Origin: an uncultured Pelagibacteraceae bacterium
GTDB lineage: Bacteria; Pseudomonadota; Alphaproteobacteria; Pelagibacterales; Pelagibacteraceae
Assembly (NCBI GenBank): GCA_902541285.1
Contig: CACBQD010000008.1
Coordinates: 1 to 64,000 of the forward strand
Direction: 5' to 3'
Length of the DNA: 64,000 nucleotides
The stretch's first letter is position 1. Each line of letters begins with the position of its first letter. Shown one piece after another: positions 25,287 to 34,631 of this stretch. The notes below the pieces were generated by a model, which had not been told where the DNA came from, ran no database searches, and saw nothing but the letters and a program-made list of their open reading frames with translations. A program made the position numbers and the translations under genes.

Positions 25287-26262
25287 TAGCTGAATCTCCT
25301 TTAACTCTAATTCTTGGATCTATAAAGTAATACAAGATATCGACTATAAAATTTATCATTACAAAAACGAATGCTATAAATACTAAATATGCTGACATAA
25401 TTGGAATATCTACAAACTGAACAGCTTGAATAAAAAGAAATCCCATACCTGGCCATTGAAATACTGTCTCCGTAATTATTGAAAAAGCAATTAATGTTCC
25501 AATATTTATTCCAGCAATAGTTATTACTGGAATTAGTCCATTTTTAAGTGCGTGCTTATAATTAATGCTTTTTTCATTAATGCCTCTAGCTCTTGCAAAC
25601 TTTATGTAATCAGTCTGAAGTATTTCCATCATTTCAGCTCTGACGAGTCTTATTATATATGTCATTTGAAAAAGACTTAAAGTAACTGATGGTAATATAA
25701 TTGCTTTTAAACCTGATATGGTTAAAAAGCCTGTCGACCAAAATCCTAAATCTACCACCTGACCTCTTCCAAACGATGGTAGAACGCCTAATATAACTGC
25801 AAAAAGATAAATAAATAAAATACCAATCACAAAAGTTGGAAGAGAAACACCCAATAAAGAAACTGCTAAGATAAAATCACTCAAAAAACCTTTTCTTTTT
25901 ATGCCTGTATATACTCCCAATAAAGTACCAGAAACCAATGCAATTAGAGCAGATATTAAAACTAATTCAATTGTTGCTGGTAATCTTTCAATGATTAATT
26001 CAGATACAGGTCTTCTTAATTGATAAGATATTCCAAATTCTCCTTTAGAGGCATTAATTATAAACCTAGTAAATTGTACATGAATTGGGTCCATTAAACC
26101 CAAGGTTTCTCTTAACTCAGCTCTTTCTTCATCTGATGTTTCCTCACCCACCATATTATTTATTGGGTCTCCTACAAAATTAAAAAGAGAAAAAGATACA
26201 AAAGCTACGACAAGCATAACCATTGCAGATTGAAACAATCGTTTAAAAAAATACTTTATCAA
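25279..26262 (-). CDS. Dpp/Opp-type ABC permease (DppB-like)
   Basis: A 327-residue permease. The N-terminus IKYFFKRLFQSAMVMLVVAFVSFSLF matches DppB. The periplasmic stretch of the 'PLHVQY' type appears as MDPIHVQFTRFI, and the EAA loop is FARARGINEKSINYKHALKN. The start is a TTG; no suitable ATG lies nearby and the N-terminal sequence agrees with the family, so TTG is accepted. A stable hairpin lies in the 59 bases separating this gene from the binding-protein gene. Confidence 0.9.
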   Translation of the reverse strand: MIKYFFKRLFQSAMVMLVVAFVSFSLFNFVGDPINNMVGEETSDEERAELRETLGLMDPIHVQFTRFIINASKGEFGISYQLRRPVSELIIERLPATIELVLISALIALVSGTLLGVYTGIKRKGFLSDFILAVSLLGVSLPTFVIGILFIYLFAVILGVLPSFGRGQVVDLGFWSTGFLTISGLKAIILPSVTLSLFQMTYIIRLVRAEMMEILQTDYIKFARARGINEKSINYKHALKNGLIPVITIAGINIGTLIAFSIITETVFQWPGMGFLFIQAVQFVDIPIMSAYLVFIAFVFVMINFIVDILYYFIDPRIRVKGDSASG

Positions 26263-26282
26263 TTTATGAAATTTTATTTTTA

Positions 26283-26312
26283 TACAAGCCCTTTAATTAA
26301 AAAGGGCTTGTA
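26283..26312 (-). terminator. Intercistronic hairpin after the Dpp-type binding-protein gene
   Basis: A perfect 12 bp inverted repeat (arms 26283-26294 and 26301-26312, core AAGCCC/GGGCTT) with a six-base loop lies ten bases past the binding-protein stop. There is no clean T-run on the transcribed side, so partial termination or 3' end protection is likely. Confidence 0.8.
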
Positions 26313-26321
26313 ATAAATTAT

Positions 26322-27884
26322 TTAGTCAAAGCTCGCAAAACGGAATAACGGCTCGTTATTTGGTCTTATCGGAACATTAACATCTTTTTTTGCAGCCCAA
26401 GATATAACTTGATGATGTAAAGGAAGATAAGAAATATCATCTTTTACTATTTTCCAAGCTTTTGCTATCGCAGCATTTCTCTTATCTAGGTTAACTTCAC
26501 CTTCCATAACTCTTATCGCAGCATCTACATCAGAGTTACTAAAGTTAACTCTGTTCCAGCTTGCTCCACTTTCATATAAGTAATGGAAAACATAATGACT
26601 ATCTAAAGTTGGAACTCCCCAACCTAACATATAAAAGTCACCTTGATTATCTTTTAGTTCTTTAAAGTGCTTACTTTTTGTTTGGGCAAATAAATTTACT
26701 TTAACACCGATTTTACCTAACATACCAACAACAGCTGTGCATATAGCTTCATCATTTACATATCTGTCATTTGGACATCTAAGCTCAACTTCAAATCCAT
26801 TCGGATATCCAGCATCAGCTAGAAGTTTTTTTGCAGCAGCTACATCATAAGGAAGTCTCTTATCAAGTTCTTCTGTGTATCCGTTAACACCTGGAAAAGT
26901 AATTATTCCTGCAGGTTCACTTAAACCTCTCATTACTTTTTTCTTAATAGCTTCAATATCTATAGCTTGATAAAGAGCTTGTCTAACTGCTTTCTTTTTG
27001 AATGGATTATCACCTGTATTACCTGTTCTAAGTTTATCTGCTCCCTGATCCATACCAAGGAATATAGTTCTCATTTGAGCAGTGCTTTCAACTTTGTGAG
27101 CAGGTGAATTTTTAATTCTAGCTAAATCCTGCACAGGTGCATCAGTAACAACATCAATTTCACCAGATAAAAGAGCTGCAACTCTAGTAGCTGCATTTTT
27201 TATAGGTAGTAGATGAATTTCAGTTACTTTATCATCTTTCATTGTTCCCCACCATTTTTTATTACGTTTGAAAACTGTTTTAGTGTTTGGTTCTCTTAAT
27301 GTAATTTTAAATGGTCCAGTTCCCATAGCATTTGTAGCTGAAAATGTTTCTTGTCCAGCATCCCAGTTCTGCGCCATGACTGCAAAATTCTTTTCACTCC
27401 ATTTTTTTGACATTATAAAAATGTTTGAAAGTTGGTTTAAAAGAATTGGATTTGGTTTACTTGTTGTAATTTCTACTGTGTAGTCATTAACTGCTTTTAC
27501 ACCTGATACTGTACTAATATATTCTTTAAAATCAGATGTTCTTTGTTTTGCTCTTAAAATACTAAATACAACGTCTTCAGATGTAAATGGAGTTCCATCA
27601 GAAAATTTAACATCTTCTCTTAATTTAAAGATCCAAGTATTAGGACCTTGAGTTCTCCACTCTGTTGCTAGTTGAGGTCCAATTTTCATATCTAATCCTC
27701 TGGTAACTAGAGCTTCGTATACTTGTCTAGATACTTGAGTGGTAGGACCTTCGTTTTGAGCATGAGGATCAAGTGTTAAACTATCACCCTGCATAGACCA
27801 TTTAATAGTTTTTGCAAATACTTGTGTTGGAGCAAAAGCTAGAAAAAAAGCCAATAAAATTTTTATAAAATATCCATACTTCAT
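26322..27884 (-). CDS. ABC transporter substrate-binding protein, family 5 (peptide/opine type)
   Basis: A 520-residue periplasmic receptor. It has a signal peptide (cleavage after VFA near residue 24), a mature start KTIKWSMQGDSLTLDPHAQNEG, the DVKFSDGTPFTSEDVVFSI family-5 signature near residue 95, and the late AIAKAWKIVKDDISYLPL segment. It is the first gene of the importer, with a GGAGAGAG ribosome site. Family 5 ligands are peptides, glutathione, opines, nickel or sugar oligomers, and the sequence alone does not discriminate. A hairpin separates it from the permeases. Confidence 0.92.
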   Translation of the reverse strand: MKYGYFIKILLAFFLAFAPTQVFAKTIKWSMQGDSLTLDPHAQNEGPTTQVSRQVYEALVTRGLDMKIGPQLATEWRTQGPNTWIFKLREDVKFSDGTPFTSEDVVFSILRAKQRTSDFKEYISTVSGVKAVNDYTVEITTSKPNPILLNQLSNIFIMSKKWSEKNFAVMAQNWDAGQETFSATNAMGTGPFKITLREPNTKTVFKRNKKWWGTMKDDKVTEIHLLPIKNAATRVAALLSGEIDVVTDAPVQDLARIKNSPAHKVESTAQMRTIFLGMDQGADKLRTGNTGDNPFKKKAVRQALYQAIDIEAIKKKVMRGLSEPAGIITFPGVNGYTEELDKRLPYDVAAAKKLLADAGYPNGFEVELRCPNDRYVNDEAICTAVVGMLGKIGVKVNLFAQTKSKHFKELKDNQGDFYMLGWGVPTLDSHYVFHYLYESGASWNRVNFSNSDVDAAIRVMEGEVNLDKRNAAIAKAWKIVKDDISYLPLHHQVISWAAKKDVNVPIRPNNEPLFRFASFD

Positions 27885-27945
27885 TTCTCTCTCCTATATT
27901 ATTAAAATAAAAATCTAACTTATTAATTATGTAAACTAAAGTGAT

Positions 27946-28671
27946 TTAATTCACTATTTTTTTGAAGTTTTCGTAAAGAATTTTAGAATATTTGTTCATA
28001 GATTGAATGTTGTCTTTCGCATCACTATCAAATTTATCAAGAGCTCCTTGTCCTAACTGACTCTCTAAAGCAGACTTATATTCAGGCACACATCCCCATT
28101 CTCCTACAGTGGTATCTTTTATCTCTATGTGAAATTGAATACCGTAAGCATGTTTTTTGTATTTAAAAATTTGGTATTTCGTTTCAGGAGATGATGCTAA
28201 AAGAGTTATATCATTATTATTTTCTAGATTTTGAACTTCATATGAATGCCATTGGAGTGATTTAATAATATCAGGATATTCTTTAAATAATAAATCGTCC
28301 TTTTTACTGTTTAAAAAATTAATGTCTAAAATACCTATCTCTGGATTTTTTGATTTAACTACTTTACCTCCAACTACCTCTCCTAATAATTGACAACCTA
28401 AACAAAAACCTAAATATGGTTTATTTAAGTCTACTACAAATTCTTTGATTTTTTTTTTCTCTTCTATTAACCAAGGGTAATCTTTTTCCATCCAAGTATC
28501 CATTGGTCCGCCCATACAAAACATTGCATCAAATCCAGTTAAATCATCAGGTATTTTTTCTCCTTCGTCAAGTTCTACAGTTTTAATATGAACTTTATCC
28601 TTTAACATTAAATCTTTAATATAACCAGGATCCTCAATTTTAATGTGTTGAAGAACAATTATATTTTTCAT
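27946..28671 (-). CDS. Class I glutamine amidotransferase-like protein
   Basis: A 241-residue GATase-fold protein with the full catalytic triad: Cys90 in GFCLGCQ, and His181 and Glu183 in QFHIE. Such stand-alone proteins (GuaA-N-like) hydrolyse glutamine or gamma-glutamyl compounds, and no synthetase partner lies nearby. Its start overlaps the IMPase-family gene by four bases. Position after a family-5 importer allows a role in hydrolysing an imported gamma-glutamyl or amide substrate; this is inference. Confidence 0.85.
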   Translation of the reverse strand: MKNIIVLQHIKIEDPGYIKDLMLKDKVHIKTVELDEGEKIPDDLTGFDAMFCMGGPMDTWMEKDYPWLIEEKKKIKEFVVDLNKPYLGFCLGCQLLGEVVGGKVVKSKNPEIGILDINFLNSKKDDLLFKEYPDIIKSLQWHSYEVQNLENNNDITLLASSPETKYQIFKYKKHAYGIQFHIEIKDTTVGEWGCVPEYKSALESQLGQGALDKFDSDAKDNIQSMNKYSKILYENFKKIVN

Positions 28672-29471
28672 GTAGCTGGCTTGAGTAATTTTAAAATTTT
28701 TTTATGATTTGATAAATTATTTGAAACAATTATGTTTCCACCTAATGAAGCATCTTTATTATCCCAAGTAGTAATTATTCCACCTGATGCTTTAATAATT
28801 GGTATTATCGGATGTATATCCCAAATTTTGTTTGCACATTGAGCTACAATATCTAGTCTTCCCTCTGCTAATTGGCAATATGTTAGTGCATCGAAACATG
28901 GAAACTGCATTCTCTTGATAAATTTCATTATTTTTTTTTGTTTTTGAAAAGATAAAGTTCCGTGAAAAGCAGCAGCTAATTTCAAATAATCAAATTTTAT
29001 TTTTTTGTTTACTTTTAATTTTCTTTTTTTTCCATTTTCAAACACAAAAGCAGATTTATCATCTTGATTTAAATAGTATCTTTTCATTCTTGGAAAATTT
29101 GCTAAACCAACTATAGGGGCGTCGTTATAATTTAGAGAAATTAAATTGCTCCATGTAGGATTTCCAGCGACAAATGATCTTGTCCCATCAATTGGGTCAA
29201 TTATCCATGAAAATAGACTTTTTGTTTTTTTTGCACCAAACTCTTCACCGATAATTTGATGATCTGGGAACTTATCATTAATCTTTTTTCTTATAAATTT
29301 TTCAAAAGCTTTATCAGCACTGGTAACGGGATCATAACCTTTACCTTTTAACTTGTTATTAATTGTAAAAGTTTTGTTAAGTTTAGTATAATAAAAATTA
29401 GTTAAATCCTTAGCAAGCTTATTCAAAAAGGTGTAATAAATCTTGAAATCTTTTGTTTTTTTGAAGGTCAT
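28668..29471 (-). CDS. Inositol-monophosphatase-family phosphatase (HisN-like)
   Basis: A 267-residue Li/Mg-dependent phosphatase. Metal ligands are visible in IIGEEFG (Glu), DPIDGTRSF (Asp, Asp) and WDIHP (Asp). The DPIDGTRSFVAGNPTWSNLI stretch is close to the histidinol-phosphate phosphatase (HisN) subgroup, in which the residue after DGT and the GxPTWS loop differ from true inositol monophosphatases. Either histidinol-phosphate or inositol-phosphate could be the substrate. The inositol genes lie about 20 kb away on the same window, but there is no direct operon link. Confidence 0.85.
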   Translation of the reverse strand: MTFKKTKDFKIYYTFLNKLAKDLTNFYYTKLNKTFTINNKLKGKGYDPVTSADKAFEKFIRKKINDKFPDHQIIGEEFGAKKTKSLFSWIIDPIDGTRSFVAGNPTWSNLISLNYNDAPIVGLANFPRMKRYYLNQDDKSAFVFENGKKRKLKVNKKIKFDYLKLAAAFHGTLSFQKQKKIMKFIKRMQFPCFDALTYCQLAEGRLDIVAQCANKIWDIHPIIPIIKASGGIITTWDNKDASLGGNIIVSNNLSNHKKILKLLKPAT

Positions 29472-29558
29472 TTATCTGATGAGTAATAGTTAAAATATAC
29501 TACTAGTTCAAATAAAATATCTTGAAAATTTTAGAATTTGATAGAAGAATCCAGATAG

Positions 29559-30662
29559 ATGAAAATAGAAATCGATTCTAAAAAAGTATTTATAAATAGT
29601 GGGAATAATAAAGAAGAAATACATCCATTTTGGCTTAGAGAAAGAATAAATAACGAAGATGCTCTGGATAAAGGAAATCAACAAAGATTATTTGATCCAA
29701 ATTCTATAAATACTAACATTGATATAGAAAAAATTGAGAATGAAGATGGATTACTTAATTTATTTTTCAATGATGGAACCAATTATAAAATAAAAGAAGA
29801 TCAAATATTAAATGAGTATAAATCGCAAAATTTTGATCCTATTTCAATTGATAAAATTAAATGGGATTCAAATTTTAATAATTTTCAAAAATTTAAATTT
29901 GAAAATGATATTTTTGAAAAAAAAATCATGTATGATTTATTAGTATCATTCTATAAATATGGTTTTGTAGTTTTAACTAATGTTACAACTGAAGATAATT
30001 TTATTATTAAATTTGCAAATTCAATTGGCAGTGTCAGAAGAACTAATTTTGGGGAATTTTTTAATGTAAGATCTGTGCCTAATCCAAATGATTTAGCTTA
30101 TACATCATTAGCATTATCTCCACATACAGATAATCCGTATAGAAAACCAGTTCCTTGTGTTCAATTATTGCATTGTATTACAAATAATGTGAGTGGAGGA
30201 AATTCTACCTTGGTTGATGGTTACACAGTAAGTGAAAAAATCAAAGAGGATTATCCAGAATATTATGAAATTTTATCTTCAGTTAAAGTAAAATTTAAAT
30301 TTATAGACAATACAGTTGTTCTAGAAGATATGTCTGAGTTAATTAAATTAGATGAAAAAAATAATTTTAAACAAGTTAGATTTAGTCCAAGATTAGATTA
30401 TGCTCCGATATTAGAAAAATCAAAATTGGATTTATTCTATAAAGCTAGAAATAAAATTTCTGAATTATATAACTCTGATAAATATAAAGTTGAATTTAAA
30501 TTAGAAACTGGAGATTTATTAATGATGGACAATCATAGATTACTTCATGGAAGAACAAAGTATGATGTTAACGAAGGTGATAGATATTTACAAGGATGCT
30601 ACATTGATTTCGACAGTACAGAAGGTAAACTTAGACATTTAAAAAGAAAATTTAATCTTTAA
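29559..30662 (+). CDS. Gamma-butyrobetaine/trimethyllysine dioxygenase-like 2-oxoglutarate oxygenase
   Basis: A 367-residue Fe(II)/2-oxoglutarate-dependent oxygenase of the TauD/BBOX superfamily. An N-terminal DUF971-like domain (HPFWLRERI near residue 22) precedes the jelly-roll. Iron ligands are His189 and Asp191 (SPHTDNPYR) and His330 (LLHGR), and Arg342 (GDRYLQGCYID) probably binds 2-oxoglutarate. This two-domain layout is typical of carnitine-pathway hydroxylases. It is a single plus-strand gene between two minus-strand groups, and its end overlaps the flavin reductase gene by eleven bases. No other carnitine gene is adjacent, so the substrate could be a different trimethylamine compound. 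Confidence 0.87.
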   Translation: MKIEIDSKKVFINSGNNKEEIHPFWLRERINNEDALDKGNQQRLFDPNSINTNIDIEKIENEDGLLNLFFNDGTNYKIKEDQILNEYKSQNFDPISIDKIKWDSNFNNFQKFKFENDIFEKKIMYDLLVSFYKYGFVVLTNVTTEDNFIIKFANSIGSVRRTNFGEFFNVRSVPNPNDLAYTSLALSPHTDNPYRKPVPCVQLLHCITNNVSGGNSTLVDGYTVSEKIKEDYPEYYEILSSVKVKFKFIDNTVVLEDMSELIKLDEKNNFKQVRFSPRLDYAPILEKSKLDLFYKARNKISELYNSDKYKVEFKLETGDLLMMDNHRLLHGRTKYDVNEGDRYLQGCYIDFDSTEGKLRHLKRKFNL

Positions 30663-31239
30663 ATAATTCTTTTATTTTTTCTTCAGCGTTTTTTATCGAC
30701 TTTTCATAATCTAAAGCCATTTGATCTGCTGCAACTATATCGATTTTTTTAATACCAAAAAAATTTAACATATGTATCAACCATGGAGTTAAAAAGTCTT
30801 CTTCCCCTTGTATTTTTGTTCCACCAGAAGTAATTACTAAATAGACCTGCTTATCTTCTAATAAACCTTTTCTTCTTCCGTCATCCCCGTATTTAAATGT
30901 CAATTTTACTCTGGCTGCAAGATCAGCCCAAGCTTTAAGTGTTGCTGGTGGGCCAAAATTATAAATTGGCACTGATATAATAATTACATCACATTCTTTT
31001 AACTCTGATACTAATTTATCAGACAATTCAAACATTTTTTTATGTTCATCTGTTTGCTCATTCTCTGGAATTTTCATTCCAGACTCAGTTAAACCAGATA
31101 TAAAAAGCATTTCGTCATCTAGATCTCTATAAATGACTTCATCATTATCTTTTTTAATTTTATCAAGTATTTTTTTTGCAAGCATCCTTGAGGTAGAACC
31201 CTCTTTTCTAGCGCTGCAATCGATTTGGTATATTTTCAT
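30652..31239 (-). CDS. FMN-dependent NAD(P)H oxidoreductase (flavodoxin-like, AzoR type)
   Basis: A 195-residue flavodoxin-like fold protein. The FMN phosphate loop is SARKEGSTSRMLAKKIL, the mid-protein flavin loop PIYNFGPPATLKAWAD is the AzoR signature, and TSGGT follows. Members reduce quinones, azo or nitro compounds. It is the last gene of the long minus-strand run and follows ccdA by two bases. Its link to the sugar genes upstream is not obvious; it may recycle reducing equivalents. Confidence 0.87.
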   Translation of the reverse strand: MKIYQIDCSARKEGSTSRMLAKKILDKIKKDNDEVIYRDLDDEMLFISGLTESGMKIPENEQTDEHKKMFELSDKLVSELKECDVIIISVPIYNFGPPATLKAWADLAARVKLTFKYGDDGRRKGLLEDKQVYLVITSGGTKIQGEEDFLTPWLIHMLNFFGIKKIDIVAADQMALDYEKSIKNAEEKIKELFKD

Positions 31240-31241
31240 TT

Positions 31242-31949
31242 TTATCCAAGCTTCTGAAGTATAGGGAAATACTTTAATATGTAAAATCCTAAAGCTTGCA
31301 ACTGGTTTGTAATCATTAATATTCCTGTTATCAATAATAATCCTCCACCAATTCTTGAAATAGTTATCATTTTTGATTTTAGATTTTTTGTAACAACCAT
31401 AAAACGTTGTATCAAATAACCTGATGCAATAAATGGCAATGCTAAACCAAGTGAATAAGACACAAGTAACAATATACCTCGGTTCAAACTTTGTTCAATT
31501 GAAGCTAAAGCTAATATTGATCCCAAAATAGGTCCAATACATGGAGTCCATCCAAATCCAAATGCCATACCAACTAATATTGAGCTAAAATTTCCTGATT
31601 TAATCTCAGTATTAATTCTTTTTTCATAATTTAAAAACTTAATATTAATTAATCCCATAATATGAAGGGAGAAAATGATTATTATACTTCCTGCAATAAT
31701 TCTTAATTCAAAAGAGTTACTTAAAATTAAAGAACCTAAAAAAGTTGCGGTAGCTCCAAAGCTTATAAAAACAATGGAAAAACCGAAAGTAAATAAAACT
31801 ATAGGGAATATATTAATTGTTTTTTTTTCTAATAACTCATTTAAAGAGCTTCCAGAAATATAAGATATATATCCAGGTATTAATGGAAGTACACATGGAG
31901 ACAAAAAGCTTATCAATCCAGCTCCAAATGCAACAAATAATTCTATCAT
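31242..31949 (-). CDS. ccdA: Cytochrome c biogenesis protein CcdA
   Basis: A 235-residue membrane protein with six helices that passes reductant from cytoplasmic thioredoxin to periplasmic thiol proteins. The two redox cysteines are Cys19 (SFLSPCVLPLIPGY) and Cys137 (GFGWTPCIGPILG), each in the expected transmembrane motif. The gene begins directly next to the PEP carboxylase stop with no spacer. No cytochrome maturation genes lie nearby, so it is an isolated copy placed at the end of a catabolic operon. Confidence 0.92.
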   Translation of the reverse strand: MIELFVAFGAGLISFLSPCVLPLIPGYISYISGSSLNELLEKKTINIFPIVLFTFGFSIVFISFGATATFLGSLILSNSFELRIIAGSIIIIFSLHIMGLINIKFLNYEKRINTEIKSGNFSSILVGMAFGFGWTPCIGPILGSILALASIEQSLNRGILLLVSYSLGLALPFIASGYLIQRFMVVTKNLKSKMITISRIGGGLLLITGILMITNQLQALGFYILKYFPILQKLG

Positions 31950-34631
31950 TTAACCAGTATTTTTCATTGCAGCTGAAATGCCTGCAATAGATGTTAATAA
32001 TGCATCATTAAGATCATTTTTTTTATCTGAATTTAATTTTTTATTTTTGATTTTATTCATAACTACTGCTTGAATTATATTTAATACTTCTGTGTAAATA
32101 TTTCTTACAATAACTCCTGATCTAAATTTTTTTCTTTCATTTATAATTTCTTTTGGTGTAATCTTTTTATTTAATTTTTTAATAACTTCAAATTGGAACC
32201 TAAGTTTTTTTCCAACTCTTTTTAAATCTTTATCAGCTAAATATTCCTCATATATTTTTGAAATATCTGGGTCCACTTTTGAAATTACCATATCCAAGAT
32301 ATCCATCATTGAATTGAAGAAAGGCCAATTTTTTTCCATATCTATTAGTGTTTTCTCAAATTTTTCTATCGATGAATATCTTAAAGCTTCTGCACTCCCA
32401 AGCCATGCTGGGAGCATTAGTCTTATTTGTGTCCAAGCAAATACCCAGGGTATTGCTCTTAAACTTTTGATATTATCAATATTCTTTCTTTTAGACGGTC
32501 TTGATCCAATTGAAAGTTTTCCTAAAGACACATGTGGCGTAACAGTTTTAAAATATTTAATAAAATCTGAACTTTGATTAATATTTTTTCTATATGAACT
32601 TTTTGAAATATCAGACATTTTTTCAATGAGATTTCTCCAATCTTTTTTAGGAACTGGCGGTGGTCTTAATGTTGCCTCCATTACCGCTCCTATATAGCTA
32701 CATAAATTATAAATTGCTAAAGGCTGATATCCATATTTCTGCTGAATAACTTCTCCTTGATCGGTTATTCTAATTTTTCCATTAACTGTATTTGGCGGCT
32801 GAGATTTTAAAGTAGCTTGAATTGGGCCTCCACCTCTACCTGCTGAACCACCTCTTCCATGAAAGAAAGTAACATCTATTTTATATTTTTTTGCAATTTT
32901 AATAATTTCTTCTTGAGCCTTATATTGATGCCAACTTGCACAAATTTTTCCAGCATCTTTGCTTGAGTCTGAATATCCAATCATGACTTCTTGTTTATTT
33001 TTTATTAAATCTCTATACCACTTTAATGAAAACAAGCTGGCCATTATTGATTTTGCATTAATTAAGTCATCTAATGTTTCAAATAAAGGGACAACTCTTA
33101 ATTTATTCTTAATATTTGCTTCTTTTTGTAAATATAAAACGGAGAGAATGTCAGATGCAGATGATGTCATTGAAATAACATAAGCACCTAAACATTCAGT
33201 TGGCTCTTCAGATAAAATTTTAAATGTTGACCAAACTTCTTTGTTTTCTTTATTTTTAAAATTAAAGTTTTTGATGAAATTTGATTTTTTTTTCATCTTA
33301 GATGATAAAAATTTAATTTTTTCTTCCTCACTCCATTTTAAATAATTAAGTTTATTTTTTTTCTTAACAAGTTCATTAATTAACTGTGAGTGTCTAGATG
33401 ACTCTTGTCTAATATCTAGTTTTGCCAGATTAATTCCAAAGCATTTTGCTCTTCTCATTAAATCTAATAAATCACCACTTGCAATATTTTCACTTTGATT
33501 TTCCTCTAATGACTCACGGACAATTCTAAGAGGTTTTAAAATTTCCTCTTTTGAGTTTAGCAATTTTTTATAGTCTAAAGGTTTTTTGTTCACTATAAAC
33601 TGTTCAATTGCTCGATGAGTAAATCGCATTTTATCTCTTAAAGGTCTTAAGAAAACTCTGTAAGGTTCAAATGATTTTCCTGTGAGTTTTTGAATTTTTT
33701 TTGAACATTTTTTCATTGAATATGACCTAATTAATTTAGTGAGTTCTTTTTCATACAATTTTGCTGCTTCCCATCTTGATAATAACAAAACTTCTTTAGT
33801 TACTTTTGAAGTTACATTTGGATTCCCATCTCTATCACCACCCATCCATGATCCAAACTCAATAGGATTAAAATTTTTTGGCAAACCTTTACCCATATTT
33901 TTCAAAAAAATCTCATTGAGTCTTCTGTAGACTTTTGGAACAGTTTCCCAAAGACTATCTTCAATTATAGCAAGACCCCATCGCGCTTCATCGGCCGGAG
34001 ACGGTTTTGATCTTTTTAAGTCATCTGTATTCCAGATAATGGTAAATTCATCATGAATTTTTTTATTTAAAGATTTTATTTTCGAAGAGTGATCTTTAAA
34101 TAACTCTCTATCTTCAAGTATTTCTGTAATTTTATGATATTTTTGAATTAAGGTTCTTCTTTTGACCTCTGTTGGATGCGCTGTCAAAACTATTCCAATA
34201 TTTAGATTTTTTGCAAAACTATAAATTTTATTATTATTAATTTTTTTATTTTTAAATAAATTCTCAAAAATTTCTTCTATAAAAATATTTTTTTGATTTT
34301 TATCGTCTCTTTTATTTTCATATTGATTAAGTTGTCTAGATGCATCAATAGATTCTGCTAGATTTATAAAATTCATGAAATGATTAAATGCTCTTGCAAT
34401 CTTGTAAATATTTTTTGGATTTATACTTTTTATTTCTTTAGATATTTTTTTATATGATCTTTTTTGTTTTCTGTTTGCTTTTGACAACTTTCTAATTTTT
34501 TCAACAAGATTATAAAAACTTTCTCCTTCTTGTTCTTTAATTACATTCCCAAGTACAGTTCCTAAAAATTTAACATCTTCTCTTAAAGTTTTTGTAGGTA
34601 TTCTCTCATAGTAAAGATCTCTTTTTATCAT
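31950..34631 (-). CDS. ppc: Phosphoenolpyruvate carboxylase
   Basis: An 893-residue enzyme forming oxaloacetate from PEP and bicarbonate (anaplerosis). Diagnostic motifs are TAHPTEVKRR (near residue 170), GSWMGGDRDGNP, GYSDSSKDAG, FHGRGGSAGRGGGP and the C-terminal Asn-Thr-Gly. All catalytic segments appear intact. Its ATG overlaps the stop of the lactonase-like gene by four bases, so translation is coupled to the sugar-oxidation genes. That placement is unusual and suggests that oxaloacetate supply is matched to pyruvate/PEP production from the sugar route. Confidence 0.96.
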   Translation of the reverse strand: MIKRDLYYERIPTKTLREDVKFLGTVLGNVIKEQEGESFYNLVEKIRKLSKANRKQKRSYKKISKEIKSINPKNIYKIARAFNHFMNFINLAESIDASRQLNQYENKRDDKNQKNIFIEEIFENLFKNKKINNNKIYSFAKNLNIGIVLTAHPTEVKRRTLIQKYHKITEILEDRELFKDHSSKIKSLNKKIHDEFTIIWNTDDLKRSKPSPADEARWGLAIIEDSLWETVPKVYRRLNEIFLKNMGKGLPKNFNPIEFGSWMGGDRDGNPNVTSKVTKEVLLLSRWEAAKLYEKELTKLIRSYSMKKCSKKIQKLTGKSFEPYRVFLRPLRDKMRFTHRAIEQFIVNKKPLDYKKLLNSKEEILKPLRIVRESLEENQSENIASGDLLDLMRRAKCFGINLAKLDIRQESSRHSQLINELVKKKNKLNYLKWSEEEKIKFLSSKMKKKSNFIKNFNFKNKENKEVWSTFKILSEEPTECLGAYVISMTSSASDILSVLYLQKEANIKNKLRVVPLFETLDDLINAKSIMASLFSLKWYRDLIKNKQEVMIGYSDSSKDAGKICASWHQYKAQEEIIKIAKKYKIDVTFFHGRGGSAGRGGGPIQATLKSQPPNTVNGKIRITDQGEVIQQKYGYQPLAIYNLCSYIGAVMEATLRPPPVPKKDWRNLIEKMSDISKSSYRKNINQSSDFIKYFKTVTPHVSLGKLSIGSRPSKRKNIDNIKSLRAIPWVFAWTQIRLMLPAWLGSAEALRYSSIEKFEKTLIDMEKNWPFFNSMMDILDMVISKVDPDISKIYEEYLADKDLKRVGKKLRFQFEVIKKLNKKITPKEIINERKKFRSGVIVRNIYTEVLNIIQAVVMNKIKNKKLNSDKKNDLNDALLTSIAGISAAMKNTG

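Noticed and set aside
32314-33930. Several plus-strand frames within ppc
   Set aside because: ppc is intact on the minus strand with all catalytic motifs; the antisense frames have no support.
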